From Pedobacter cryoconitis (GTDB lineage: Bacteria; Bacteroidota; Bacteroidia; Sphingobacteriales; Sphingobacteriaceae): DNA of 64,000 nt. The position numbers were made by a program, and so were the translations under genes. A model generated the notes under the pieces. That model was given only the letters and a program-made list of their open reading frames with translations, was not told the origin of the DNA and searched no databases. The DNA is taken from positions 124,001 to 188,000 of the forward strand of contig NZ_JACHCC010000013.1 of assembly GCF_014207135.1 (NCBI RefSeq), read 5' to 3'. Shown here in pieces: positions 55,622-64,000 of this stretch. The first letter of the stretch is position 1, and the number at the start of each line of letters is the position of its first letter.

Positions 55622-57406
55622 TTACTTACCTGATTGTTGCTGAACTACAGCCTCCAGTTTTTCTTTTAACAGCTGAGATGAAAATGGTTTGGTCAGATAA
55701 TCATCAAGATAGGTATAACTGAATGATTGCTGAATGTCTACATCGCTGGAGGCGGTAAGAGCAATGATTTTAATCTTGGAGATATTGACGTCTGGTAATT
55801 CTCTAATTTGTCTGGAGGCTTCAAAACCATCCATTACAGGCATATGAATATCCATTAATACAACGTCAAATGCTCCCGTTTTTACCATATCCAAGGCTTC
55901 TTTACCATTCTTGGAGAGAGAATAGTTGCAGTTCCACTGATCCAGGATCTTTTTGAGCAGCATGATATTGATGATGTTATCTTCAGCAATCAGAATATTG
56001 AGATTACTGATGGAAGAAATAACTGTAGTCACTGCGGGAGAATTTTCCTGTGGTGTACTTGTTGGGGTTAGTTTGTACCGGAGTTCAAAAGAGAATGCTG
56101 ATCCGATATTTTCTTCACTTTGGAGAATGAGTTCACTTTCGTGGAGTTTGATTAACCTTTTAACGATGGCAAGCCCCAAACCTGTTCCGCCATAGCGCTT
56201 GGTTATATTATTATTGGCCTGTAAAAAAGGTTCAAAAATGATACTCTGTTTGTTTTTAGGGATTCCTATACCTGAGTCTTTGATTGTAAAAAGCAATGTA
56301 ACTTCATCCTCGTCACGGGTTTTGGTACTGATAGAAATCTCGACAATGCCCGTTTGATCGGTAAACTTGACTGCATTCGAAATCAGATTATTTAATATTT
56401 GAGTTAGACGGGTCTGATCGCCGATGATATGGAGAGGTGCATTCTCGAAATCGATGTTCAGCCTAAGATCAATGCCTCTTGTCTCGGCTTTTGGTTTGAA
56501 AGAAGCGAGTATATTTTGTAGAAGGAGATTCAGATTGAACGGGGATTTGTTTAGAATAATCTTGTCCTCGTTCATTTTACTGAAATCCAGTGTGTCATTG
56601 ATAAGAGCTAATAAATTCTCGGCAGAGAAACGAAGGATGGCCAGGTTTTCTTCCTGATCCTTTCTGGGGTTTTCGACACTCAGTATATTGATCAGTCCTA
56701 TAACGGCATGTAACGGAGTCCGTAGTTCATGGGACATAGAGGAGAGAAAATCTGATCTTAAACGGGTGGCTTCCTGAGCTTCCTGAAGAGCAGATTGCAG
56801 CTTGGTATTCAGCTCTCTTTCTTTATAATGACTTTTGAAAAACGATTTGAAAAATTCATAATGCATAGTGATCAGAATGCCAAAATTAACTATCAGGGCA
56901 AGCATAAATGAATTATCATGGAGTTGTAACGGGGTTACAGTAATTTTCCCATGCTGGCTGCGGGTAATTAAAAGATGGATAACAATTGGCAGTACATTAG
57001 CCAGAGAATAAATTATCCCCCAGTTTTTACCCAGTGTATAGAAACTTGCCGAGATAATAATGAGTGATAACTGAAGACTGACCAGGTTAATCCCAAAATT
57101 ATAGAGGAGGAGATTAGTCCAGATAATGCTGCAAAGGGACAATAAAAAAAGATGGGCAGACATTCTCCATTTGCCTTTCTCAATCAGGAAATATTGTGCA
57201 GTACACATCGTAATGACCGAAACAGATAACCTCATGGAAGTTGCATAATCAGCTCTGATGAGGGAATTGATGATAATCAGACTTAAAAGGGCCATCATCA
57301 GGATTAATCCATAAGCCAGAATCTTAATCCTGGATTGCATTAAAGGAATTTGCTTATCTGTTAATAAGGCAGCATATTTTTCTCTGAGCCTGATAATAAT
57401 ATTCAT
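55622..57406 (-). CDS. Hybrid sensor histidine kinase with receiver domain
   Basis: The 594-residue protein has about six membrane helices (28-185), a coiled coil, HisKA with H226 (SSMSHELRTPL), HATPase (NLISNAVKFTD, DSGIGIP, GGTGLGLAI) and a C-terminal receiver with phosphoacceptor D519 (LMDIHMP) and K in TKPF. Hybrid kinases pass the phosphate on to an Hpt protein or regulator, none of which is adjacent. It lies 41 bases before the CHASE3 kinase gene in its transcription direction and could be co-transcribed. Confidence 0.93.
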   Translation of the reverse strand: MNIIIRLREKYAALLTDKQIPLMQSRIKILAYGLILMMALLSLIIINSLIRADYATSMRLSVSVITMCTAQYFLIEKGKWRMSAHLFLLSLCSIIWTNLLLYNFGINLVSLQLSLIIISASFYTLGKNWGIIYSLANVLPIVIHLLITRSQHGKITVTPLQLHDNSFMLALIVNFGILITMHYEFFKSFFKSHYKERELNTKLQSALQEAQEATRLRSDFLSSMSHELRTPLHAVIGLINILSVENPRKDQEENLAILRFSAENLLALINDTLDFSKMNEDKIILNKSPFNLNLLLQNILASFKPKAETRGIDLRLNIDFENAPLHIIGDQTRLTQILNNLISNAVKFTDQTGIVEISISTKTRDEDEVTLLFTIKDSGIGIPKNKQSIIFEPFLQANNNITKRYGGTGLGLAIVKRLIKLHESELILQSEENIGSAFSFELRYKLTPTSTPQENSPAVTTVISSISNLNILIAEDNIINIMLLKKILDQWNCNYSLSKNGKEALDMVKTGAFDVVLMDIHMPVMDGFEASRQIRELPDVNISKIKIIALTASSDVDIQQSFSYTYLDDYLTKPFSSQLLKEKLEAVVQQQSGK

Positions 57407-57521
57407 AAGCCTGAACTGATTACCAATATTACAAAAAAAAGAGTTTTATAAGGTAGTTATGGTCAAACATTAGCTTTTTATATTAGTTTCAGTATAAAAA
57501 ACAAGTTATTCATCGTAAGGG

Positions 57522-57552
57522 TTTGTAAGCCTATATTATATGTTTAACTTTG
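57522..57552 (+). promoter_or_regulatory. Consensus Bacteroidota promoter, nearly leaderless
   Basis: TTTG (57522-57525), 19 bases, TAACTTTG (57545-57552): full matches to both elements with the ideal spacer. Transcription should start about 5-8 bases later, at or next to the ATG at 57560. Confidence 0.75.
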
Positions 57553-57559
57553 TACTTAA

Positions 57560-57931
57560 ATGTTAAACCGTTTGATTGCTGTAATTTTATTAGTCACACT
57601 GGTAGGTGCCAACCTGTCAAGGTTTATCATTTTTGCTGGTTTTGAGGCTAATCAAAAATTTATTGCAGCGAACCTTTGTGAAAATAAATCTCGTCCCTGG
57701 ATGCATTGTAACGGACATTGTTATCTGATGAAAAAGCTGAAGCAAACAGAGGATAAGGAGAAAAAACAGGAACGTGCCGAACAAAAGAATCGTTATCAGG
57801 AAGTCCTACCAGGGGAAAAATTAACCTTAGCTGTAAGAATATCTGTTTTTCGTATAACTTATCCTGAATGTCTGCCCCAAAATACGATACAACGTTCATT
57901 CGCAATATTCCATCCACCTCAGTTAGTCTGA
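57560..57931 (+). CDS. Small Cys-containing membrane-anchored protein, unknown
   Basis: The 123-residue product has one N-terminal membrane helix or signal (about 3-28) then CENKSRPWMHCNGHCYLMKKL (Cys 40, 50, 54), a highly charged Lys/Glu stretch (about 60-85), and a C-terminal segment ending HPPQLV. I know this C..C.G.C arrangement from small Bacteroidota proteins near metal-handling genes, but it has no established function. It precedes the MbnP/MbnH genes and the excellent promoter suggests that it leads that operon. Almost no 5' leader is predicted. Confidence 0.7.
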   Translation: MLNRLIAVILLVTLVGANLSRFIIFAGFEANQKFIAANLCENKSRPWMHCNGHCYLMKKLKQTEDKEKKQERAEQKNRYQEVLPGEKLTLAVRISVFRITYPECLPQNTIQRSFAIFHPPQLV

Positions 57932-58076
57932 TTTATTTAATACTACTCTAAATGCTGATGTTTTTTCTGAAGACATCTGGCCTGGCTGTGCTTTGTCCAG
58001 CCCACTATTAAATTATTTAAACATAAACAGAGGAGACTATTCTATACGTCTGTCCTCAGCTAACGATATATATCTA

Positions 58077-58865
58077 ATGAAAGCATTTTTATTAACACTG
58101 CTGATACCGGTTATACTATTTACGTCATGCCGTAAAAATGATGGTGTACAGCCTATTGCTACACACGAAACTTCGGGTAAAATGACACTTAGTTTTAAAA
58201 CTGTTTTAGGAACAGCTGATTTTGCACTGAACAAAGATTTTAATCTGAATGGAAAGAGCGTGAATTTTACTCAGCTCAGGTATTGGGTGAGTAATCTGGT
58301 CCTGATTAATAGTAAGGGAGTAGAATTTTTAGTACCTAATGCTTATTATCTGATTGAGGAAAATAATGCAAGTACTACCAACAGTGAGTTCACCTATCCG
58401 GCTAATAAAAGAGAGGATGTGCTTTTGTCAGGTATTCCTGCTGACAACTATAAAAGTATCAGATTTTCTATCGGGGTTGATGAAAGGTACAATAATAATC
58501 TGAGTCTTCAGGCTGGCGAGCTGTCGCAGCTTAATGGGATGACAAATGTGTCCTGGATGTGGTCAACCAGTTATATTTTTTCGTCAGTTAAAGGAAAAGT
58601 GACTGATGGTACGACAACCAAAGACCTGAAAATAGAAACGGGACTGAACGCTAATTTTAAAACAGTATCTCTGAATCTGCCTGTTGAACTGCATATTGGA
58701 AGCACACAGTCATCGGCTATTGTTCTGAATACGGATGTCTCGAAAATTATGGAGGGGGTAGATATCATGACCACACCTTCAATCGGGGCATCTCAGGCAC
58801 CGGTAATGGCGGCTGTGGCTGTTAATTATGCAACTAAGGTTTTTACGGTGAAATCTATTAAATAG
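58077..58865 (+). CDS. MbnP-like lipoprotein, first copy
   Basis: ATG 58077 opens a lipoprotein signal with lipobox LFTSC (C18). The 262-residue protein matches the MbnP family: SLSFKTVLGT-like early strand, YWVSNLVLINSKG, FSIGVDERYN and the WMW pair (W160, W162) in VSWMWSTSYIF. In characterised MbnP a Trp is oxidised to kynurenine by its MbnH partner, creating a copper site. The 145-base gap before it has no clear promoter. A long frame from TTG 57993 is rejected because it would bury the signal. Confidence 0.83.
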   Translation: MKAFLLTLLIPVILFTSCRKNDGVQPIATHETSGKMTLSFKTVLGTADFALNKDFNLNGKSVNFTQLRYWVSNLVLINSKGVEFLVPNAYYLIEENNASTTNSEFTYPANKREDVLLSGIPADNYKSIRFSIGVDERYNNNLSLQAGELSQLNGMTNVSWMWSTSYIFSSVKGKVTDGTTTKDLKIETGLNANFKTVSLNLPVELHIGSTQSSAIVLNTDVSKIMEGVDIMTTPSIGASQAPVMAAVAVNYATKVFTVKSIK

Positions 58866-58871
58866 CTATTG

Positions 58872-59960
58872 ATGAATAGATTAAATGCACTTAAGCATTT
58901 TGTCTCCTTGCTTTACTTATTGTTTGTACTGGTAGTTTCCTCTTGCAAAAAAGAGGAAACTACTTCCGTTGAAAATGCGGCTGTACTTCATCCTGTGAAA
59001 CTGGATTTACCAGGGAATTTTTCTCCCCCGACCGATGATCCGGATAATCCATTAACCGAAGAAGGAATAGCTTTAGGTAAACTGCTGTTTTATGATGTAC
59101 GCCTTTCTGGAAGTAATAGGATTTCCTGTGCTTCCTGTCACCGGCCCGAATTGGCTTTTAGCGATGGCGTGGCATTAAGTCATATCGGAGAATCTGGAAA
59201 TACACTTCAGCGTCACTCTCCGGCGCTGATTAATGTTGCCTGGATGGATAAAGGATTGTTCTGGGACGGTGGTTCTACCAACCTGGAGTCGCAGGCTTTC
59301 GGACCGTTGAGTAATGAGGATGAAATGCATCAGAATTTACTGGAACTGGAGTATAAACTTGGACAGGTACCGGATTATGTGAAACGTTTTCAACAGCTCT
59401 TTAAAAGTGGGATTAAGTCTACTGGCATTGTTAAAGCAATTGCTCAGTTTGAACGTACGCTTATCTCAGGGAATTCACGTTATGACCGGTATATCCGAAA
59501 AGAAGCGGGGACAAGGTTGTCAGAAATGGAATTACAGGGGCTTGGTCTTGTCAACAGTAAGTGTCGCGGTTGTCATGCCGGGGAGTTATTTACTGATAAC
59601 AGCTTTCATAATAACGGATTGGACGCGGATTTTAGCGATGGAAGACTTGAAGGACTTTTTCAGGGACATTACCGGATCAGTTACCAGCTCGCAGATCTTG
59701 GAAAGTTTAAGACTCCTACTTTGCGTAACGTCATGCTAACAGCTCCTTATATGCATGATGGAAGGTTTGCCACTCTAGACAGGGTACTTGTACATTATGA
59801 AAATGAAGTTAAGGTGACAGCAACAACAGATCAGCTGCTTTATCAGCAGAATGGTAAGGCTGGGATACCACTTTCTACCACGGAGAAGAAAGCGATTATG
59901 GCATTTTTAGTTTGCCTCACGGACAGCTCTTTTATCCAGAATAAAAATTTAATAGAATAA
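58872..59960 (+). CDS. MbnH-like di-haem enzyme (MauG/CcP family), first copy
   Basis: The 362-residue protein (ATG 58872; lipobox VVSSC, C25) has two c-type haem sites, C86-ASC-H90 and C231-RGC-H235, and the MauG/cytochrome-c-peroxidase framework (LFYDVRLSGSNRISC, SPALINVAW, KTPTLRNV, APYMHDGR). It is placed directly after an MbnP gene, the arrangement of MbnP/MbnH pairs. It should act in the periplasm or at the membrane surface, using peroxide to oxidise a Trp in its partner. Confidence 0.87.
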   Translation: MNRLNALKHFVSLLYLLFVLVVSSCKKEETTSVENAAVLHPVKLDLPGNFSPPTDDPDNPLTEEGIALGKLLFYDVRLSGSNRISCASCHRPELAFSDGVALSHIGESGNTLQRHSPALINVAWMDKGLFWDGGSTNLESQAFGPLSNEDEMHQNLLELEYKLGQVPDYVKRFQQLFKSGIKSTGIVKAIAQFERTLISGNSRYDRYIRKEAGTRLSEMELQGLGLVNSKCRGCHAGELFTDNSFHNNGLDADFSDGRLEGLFQGHYRISYQLADLGKFKTPTLRNVMLTAPYMHDGRFATLDRVLVHYENEVKVTATTDQLLYQQNGKAGIPLSTTEKKAIMAFLVCLTDSSFIQNKNLIE

Positions 59961-59972
59961 ATTGATTGACAA

Positions 59973-60788
59973 ATGAAAACTATATATATAAAATCTATAC
60001 TGTTTATTTCGCTATGTGCAGGTTTGAGCGCTTGCTCTAAAAAGAACGATGTGCAGCCAGAACCTTCGAAAAAGGCAATACTGAGTCTGCAGTTTGATAA
60101 TATTGTGGGCGACCGGAACCTTCAGCTCAACACGGGTTTGTATACGAATGCCTCAGGTGAAAAATTTACAGTACAGTTACTCCAGTATTTTATCAGTAAT
60201 ATAAAAGTTAAGACAACAGCCGATAAAGAATATGTGGTTGATCAGGATAACAGTTATTTCCTGGTCAAGGAAAGTGACGGAGCTACGCAGTTTTGTAAAG
60301 TTAAGGTTCCGGAGGGTGATTACAAGACGCTGACTTTTACGCTGGGCGTGGATAGCCTGAGGAATACAATGGATATTTCCAGACGTACCGGGGTGCTTGA
60401 CCCGACAGGAGGGATGGATGATGGAATGTACTGGGGCTGGAACAGCGGGTATATTTTCTTTAAAATGGAAGGGACTTCTGAGCAGGCTCCGGTGGATCCG
60501 ACAGGTGTCCGAAAATTCCGTTATCATATCGGAGGTTTCGGAGGCTATTCTGCACCCACCTTTAATAATGTGAAAACTATTACTGTCGATCTCAGTGCTG
60601 CTGGTATTGCGCGTGTACGTGAAGGCAGGGAGAGTAATGTTCATTTTTTTGTTGATGTAATGAAAATGTTCAATGGCAAAACCAATATTAGCATCGCTGC
60701 AAATCCACAGGTTATGTTCAGTAATTATAGCGTGAATGTGGCCAACAATTTTACAAGTATGTTTTACCATGATCACACGGAGAACTAA
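59973..60788 (+). CDS. MbnP-like lipoprotein, second copy
   Basis: The 271-residue protein has lipobox LSAC (C21) and the family pattern LSLQFDNIVGD, LLQYFISNIKV, FTLGVDSLRN, then MYWGWNSGYIFFKMEG with W154 and W156. The C-terminus ends MFYHDHTEN, adding His residues that could serve as metal ligands. It is clearly diverged from the first copy, so the duplication is old or the two pairs were acquired separately. It shares TAATG with the following MbnH gene. Confidence 0.88.
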   Translation: MKTIYIKSILFISLCAGLSACSKKNDVQPEPSKKAILSLQFDNIVGDRNLQLNTGLYTNASGEKFTVQLLQYFISNIKVKTTADKEYVVDQDNSYFLVKESDGATQFCKVKVPEGDYKTLTFTLGVDSLRNTMDISRRTGVLDPTGGMDDGMYWGWNSGYIFFKMEGTSEQAPVDPTGVRKFRYHIGGFGGYSAPTFNNVKTITVDLSAAGIARVREGRESNVHFFVDVMKMFNGKTNISIAANPQVMFSNYSVNVANNFTSMFYHDHTEN

Positions 60789-61837
60789 TGAGGAAGAAAA
60801 TATTATTTATACTTCTTAGTGTATTCAGTCTGTTTATATATGCTTGTAAAAAGGAAACAGCTATTCAGGAAACTTTGAGTTCTTTTCTTGGTTTTAAACA
60901 GCCGGTTAACTTTCCGGTTCCTGCTTATAAACTGGAAAACAATTCAGTAACCGAAGGAGGCTTTCTCTTAGGAAGAGCCTTGTTTTATGAGCCTCGTTTA
61001 TCAAGGGACAATACCATCTCGTGTGGTTCCTGTCATATTCAGTCTTCGGGATTTACACAGCACGGACATGATGTAAGTCATGGGATTGATGACCGGTTGG
61101 GCAGCCGTAATTCGCCGCCAATTATGAATCTGGCCTGGAATAAAACTTTCTTCTGGGACGGTGGTGTTTTTGATCTTGATCTTCAGCCGGTCAATCCAAT
61201 TACGAATCCTGTTGAAATGGATGAAAAGATAGAAAATGTATTGCTGAAATTAAAACAGATGCCAAAATATCTTCAGCTTTTTAAGCAGGCCTTTGGAACA
61301 ACTGAAATTACAAATGTTAGGATGATGAAAGCTTTATCACAGTTTATGGTTATGTGCGTCAGTGCAAATTCTAAATATGATAGGGTAATGCGTAAAGAAG
61401 GTGGGCAGGCTTTTACCCCGGATGAATTGGCAGGCTATGCTATTTTCAAGGACAAATGCAGTAGCTGTCATACTGAACCTTTGTTTACCGACGGCTCATT
61501 TCGTAACAATGGAATTGCGGCTGGCCCTAACAACGATGAGGGACGATATCTGATCACGTTAAATCCAGCAGATCAATACAAATTTAAAGTGCCAAGTCTG
61601 CGGAACCTGAGTTATACAGCACCTTATATGCACGATGGAAGATTTTTGACTTTAAACGGAGTACTCACACATTATACTTCTGAAGTAAAGCAAACACCAA
61701 ATCTTGATCCAGCATTGCAGCAGAATGGTCAGCCTGGACTGATAATTTCTGGTGATGATAAACTCAAACTACTCTCTTTTTTAAAAACACTGGATGATAA
61801 AGACTTCGTCACACGTAAGGATCTGTCAGAACAATAA
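60788..61837 (+). CDS. MbnH-like di-haem enzyme, second copy
   Basis: The 349-residue protein is a lipoprotein (YAC, C20) with haem motifs C79-GSC-H83 and C224-SSC-H228 and the family boxes LFYEPRLSRDNTISC, KVPSLRNL and APYMHDGRF. It is the partner of the MbnP gene overlapping its start. It differs from the first copy in having many His residues after the first haem (QHGHDVSHGID). Confidence 0.88.
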   Translation: MRKKILFILLSVFSLFIYACKKETAIQETLSSFLGFKQPVNFPVPAYKLENNSVTEGGFLLGRALFYEPRLSRDNTISCGSCHIQSSGFTQHGHDVSHGIDDRLGSRNSPPIMNLAWNKTFFWDGGVFDLDLQPVNPITNPVEMDEKIENVLLKLKQMPKYLQLFKQAFGTTEITNVRMMKALSQFMVMCVSANSKYDRVMRKEGGQAFTPDELAGYAIFKDKCSSCHTEPLFTDGSFRNNGIAAGPNNDEGRYLITLNPADQYKFKVPSLRNLSYTAPYMHDGRFLTLNGVLTHYTSEVKQTPNLDPALQQNGQPGLIISGDDKLKLLSFLKTLDDKDFVTRKDLSEQ

Positions 61838-61854
61838 TTTATTTATATGAAACC

Positions 61855-61898
61855 ATCATAAGCATACCAATTATAAACTTAATGAATATGCTTATGAT
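61855..61898. repeat. 12-bp perfect inverted repeat in the mbn locus
   Basis: ATCATAAGCATA (61855-61866), 20-base spacer, TATGCTTATGAT (61887-61898), with TGAA/TTCA flanks also complementary. No T tract follows, so an operator or mRNA structure is more likely than a terminator. It lies between the second MbnH gene and the CDICGCG gene. Confidence 0.7.
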
Positions 61899-61930
61899 AG
61901 CTTCATCACCGATAAAAAGCAATATATAAT

Positions 61931-62854
61931 ATGATGAAAAAATATATTTTAATACTATTTATATGCCTGTCTGGTTATACTACTTTTGCCTGTGATATTT
62001 GTGGTTGTGGAGTAGGTAGCTATTACCTGGGTATTCTACCTGAGTTCAATAAACGTTTTATGGGCTTACGTTATCAGCATAAAACGCTGATGACTCATCT
62101 GGGGCCCGGAGGCCGTACCAGTTACCTTACAACCAATGAGGTTTATCAGTCCGCAGAACTATGGGGAGGATGGAATCTGGGTAGTAAATTTCGTGTGCTT
62201 TATTTCCTTCCTTATAATTTTAATGAGCGCAGTAGTGCAGAAACCAGCGGACATAAGAATGGAATGGGTGATATTGCGTTGATGGGATATTATAATCTTT
62301 TTAATAGCCGGAATACTATCAATGATAAATTATTGGTGCAATCGCTATGGATAGGGGTCGGTATAAAAGTTCCAACAGGTAAATATGAACCAAGGGACAG
62401 AGATGTTCTGACGGAGTCCCCGAATAATTTTCAGTTAGGGACAGCAAGTACAGATTTTACATTGAATGCAGCCTATGATATAAGATTGATGGATTTTGGT
62501 GCTAATCTGAATACCAATTATAAAATCAATACCAACAATAAGTATGATTACCGTTATGGCAATAAGTTTACGGCAAATGCACTGGCTTATTATAAGATAA
62601 GAATGGCTGGAATTCTGACATTATCACCGAATGCAGGTGTTCTTTATGAAACATCTCAAAAAGATACAGAGAATAAAAAATTTGCAGTTGATGTTTCGGG
62701 TGGACATTCACTTGCTATCATCACTGGACTGGAAGCGAATCTGAAACGGTTCTCCTTTGGCGTAAATTACCAGGCTATTGCCTCGCAAAATCTGGCAGGG
62801 GGGAGCGTCAAAGCCGGAAACCGGTTCATGATACATACTTCTATTGCCTTTTAA
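61931..62854 (+). CDS. Outer-membrane transporter-like protein with CDICGCG N-terminus
   Basis: The 307-residue product has a signal ending FA followed by CDICGCG (C21, C24, C26), so the mature N-terminus would be a Cys-rich metal-binding segment. The rest is barrel-like (VYQSAELWGGWNLGSKFRVLYFLPY, IGVGIKVPTGKYEPRD, ... RFMIHTSIAF) and resembles outer-membrane proteins annotated as transporters near MbnP/MbnH in Bacteroidota. A copper-linked outer-membrane role is inferred from the motif and the locus. ATGs at residues 1 and 2 are both possible. Confidence 0.75.
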   Translation: MMKKYILILFICLSGYTTFACDICGCGVGSYYLGILPEFNKRFMGLRYQHKTLMTHLGPGGRTSYLTTNEVYQSAELWGGWNLGSKFRVLYFLPYNFNERSSAETSGHKNGMGDIALMGYYNLFNSRNTINDKLLVQSLWIGVGIKVPTGKYEPRDRDVLTESPNNFQLGTASTDFTLNAAYDIRLMDFGANLNTNYKINTNNKYDYRYGNKFTANALAYYKIRMAGILTLSPNAGVLYETSQKDTENKKFAVDVSGGHSLAIITGLEANLKRFSFGVNYQAIASQNLAGGSVKAGNRFMIHTSIAF

Positions 62855-62859
62855 ATTCA

Positions 62860-62910
62860 ATACCCCGGTTGGATTCTACCTGATCAGAATCCAACCGGGG
62901 TATTTGCTTC
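62860..62910 (+). terminator. Strong terminator after the mbn locus
   Basis: An 18-bp perfect stem, ATACCCCGGTTGGATTCT (62860-62877) with its complement (62886-62903), 8-base loop, followed by a short T-rich tract TTGCTTC. The stem is very long and may also serve the opposite strand. Confidence 0.85.
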
Positions 62911-62973
62911 ACTTATTTTGATATCGGAGGATTTATTAATACAAACATATTCCACTGATAATATCACGGAGGT

Positions 62974-62981
62974 TAATTTTG
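62974..62981 (+). promoter_or_regulatory. -7 element before the Oar-like receptor
   Basis: TAATTTTG, a full TAnnTTTG match, lies 28 bases before the ATG at 63010. A -33 TTTG is not obvious at the expected distance. Confidence 0.4.
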
Positions 62982-63009
62982 GCATAAAAAAATTAACCAC
63001 AATCGTACA

Positions 63010-64000
63010 ATGAAAAACTTACTTTGCACGGTGTTTCTGATGCTAATCTGCCTCGTTTGTAAAAACGAATTAGCAGCCCAGACAACACAGGCCTCCATCT
63101 CCGGGATAATTACGGATGATCAAAAGAAAACCATTCCTGGTGCATCTGTTCAGGTGCGGAATGAATCAACCGGTTTTACAACCAGAACAACGACGAATGC
63201 CAAAGGGGAGTATACTTTTAAAGAGCTCCCGTTAGGTGCGCCTTATAGTATCACCGTTACTTACATAGGTTTTGGTGAACAGAAAAGAACGGGTTATTCG
63301 CTTAATCAGGGGGATGCCCTCCGTATTGACATTACAATGCAGGATGTTGTAAACAGCCTTTCTGTAGTAGAAATAGTGGGGTCGGGTATGAAGAATAAAA
63401 CTGAAAACCTGGGTTCGGCAACAACTATCTCGGCCAGGGATATTACCCGGCTACCTGTAAACGGTCGTAATTTCACCTCTTTGATGGATCTTTCACCTTT
63501 AAGTAAGGGGACTAATATTTCAGGTCAGTTGGGGTCTTCTACCAATTTTACAATTGATGGAATGAATGCAAAAAATCCAACATCTTCTGGGTCAACGACC
63601 AGCCGGAGCGGTGCTCCTTATTCTATTTCAATAGAGGCAGTGCGGGAGTTTAAAGTAGTTACCAACCAATATGATGTAACTTATGGAAGGAGTGGTGGTG
63701 GTACTGTAAGTGCTGTAACCAAATCCGGAACGAATACACTTAGCGGAAGTGCTTTTACTTATGGACGTGCTGACTGGCTGAGTAGTCCTTATGATATTAA
63801 TGGTAACAAACGTAAGTCTGATTTCTCTACCTATCAGTATGGTTTCTCCTTAAGCGGCCCGATTATTAAAGATAAACTGCACTTCTTTATGGTATGGGAT
63901 CATCAGAAGGATGCCCGCCCTTTACAGATTGCGAATATCTTGTCTCCTGCTGATGAGTCCAGGTTAAAGATCAATCAGCCTACACTTGATAAGTATCTGG
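63010..64000 (+). CDS. Oar-like TonB-dependent receptor, N-terminal part
   Basis: ATG 63010 gives a signal peptide ending LAAQ. The frame stays open to the window end (330 codons), so the gene continues beyond. It has a carboxypeptidase-regulatory-like domain (about 31-112; GIITDDQKKTIPGASVQVRN, GEYTFKELPLG) and a TonB plug region (about 135-240; RLPVNGRNFTSLMDLSPL, NFTIDGMN, REFKVVTNQYDVTYGRSGGG). This pattern is typical of Oar/OmpA-like TonB receptors, which can export or import poorly defined substrates. Confidence 0.88.
   Translation, partial: MKNLLCTVFLMLICLVCKNELAAQTTQASISGIITDDQKKTIPGASVQVRNESTGFTTRTTTNAKGEYTFKELPLGAPYSITVTYIGFGEQKRTGYSLNQGDALRIDITMQDVVNSLSVVEIVGSGMKNKTENLGSATTISARDITRLPVNGRNFTSLMDLSPLSKGTNISGQLGSSTNFTIDGMNAKNPTSSGSTTSRSGAPYSISIEAVREFKVVTNQYDVTYGRSGGGTVSAVTKSGTNTLSGSAFTYGRADWLSSPYDINGNKRKSDFSTYQYGFSLSGPIIKDKLHFFMVWDHQKDARPLQIANILSPADESRLKINQPTLDKYL

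Noticed and set aside
57993..58076. Upstream extension of the first MbnP gene from TTG 57993.
   Set aside because: It would place 28 residues before a clear lipoprotein signal peptide that starts at ATG 58077.

Overview
The window reads as chromosome of a Bacteroidota bacterium, most likely Sphingobacteriaceae and Pedobacter-like. This rests on several things seen in the sequence: promoters of the Bacteroidota form (TTTG, about 19 bases, TAnnTTTG), TonB-dependent receptors with an N-terminal CarboxypepD_reg-like domain, a PorP/SprF protein beside a type B T9SS sorting domain, DUF2480/DUF3108/DUF3109 neighbours, CoaX, and moderately AT-rich DNA with many TAATG stop/start overlaps. The genus is an inference. 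No tRNA, rRNA, CRISPR array, transposase or prophage was found.

Layout. 1-6255 is envelope and core metabolism: the end of a YfhO-like membrane protein, a possible 30-residue membrane miniprotein overlapping an LpxH-like phosphoesterase, a GT-B glycosyltransferase, a DUF6427-like membrane protein, CoaX, an outer-membrane barrel and LptC. 6460-15250 holds a TonB receptor, a PpiD/SurA-like periplasmic foldase, DUF2480-DUF3108-DUF3109, RmlA and a ROK-family kinase. Convergent to this lie a MepB-like protein and an M24B aminopeptidase P. 17755-23007 is a molybdenum-cofactor operon, moaA-moeA-moaD-moeB-moaE-moaCB, with a fused MoaC/MoaB and a MoeB-rhodanese protein. 23026-27585 (minus strand) is a MacAB-TolC-type export operon, with a divergent LytS-type kinase and LytTR regulator that probably control it.

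The most striking region is 31053-54146, about 23 kb and six closely spaced genes in one direction. It encodes a 1805-residue phage-fibre-like protein, a 1091-residue repeat protein ending in an S74 intramolecular chaperone, a 3732-residue protein with 25 fibronectin-III-like repeats and five FISUMP domains, a TlpA-like thioredoxin, a small protein with a T9SS type B sorting domain, and a PorP/SprF-family outer-membrane protein. I propose that this is one surface adhesin or fibre apparatus; as a unit it is not a system I recognise. Two sensor kinases without a partner regulator lie convergent to its end.

57560-62854 is a probable copper-related locus: a small Cys-containing protein behind a very good, almost leaderless promoter, then MbnP-MbnH-MbnP-MbnH (two lipoprotein and di-haem enzyme pairs), and an outer-membrane protein whose predicted mature N-terminus is CDICGCG. 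The window ends inside an Oar-like TonB-dependent receptor.
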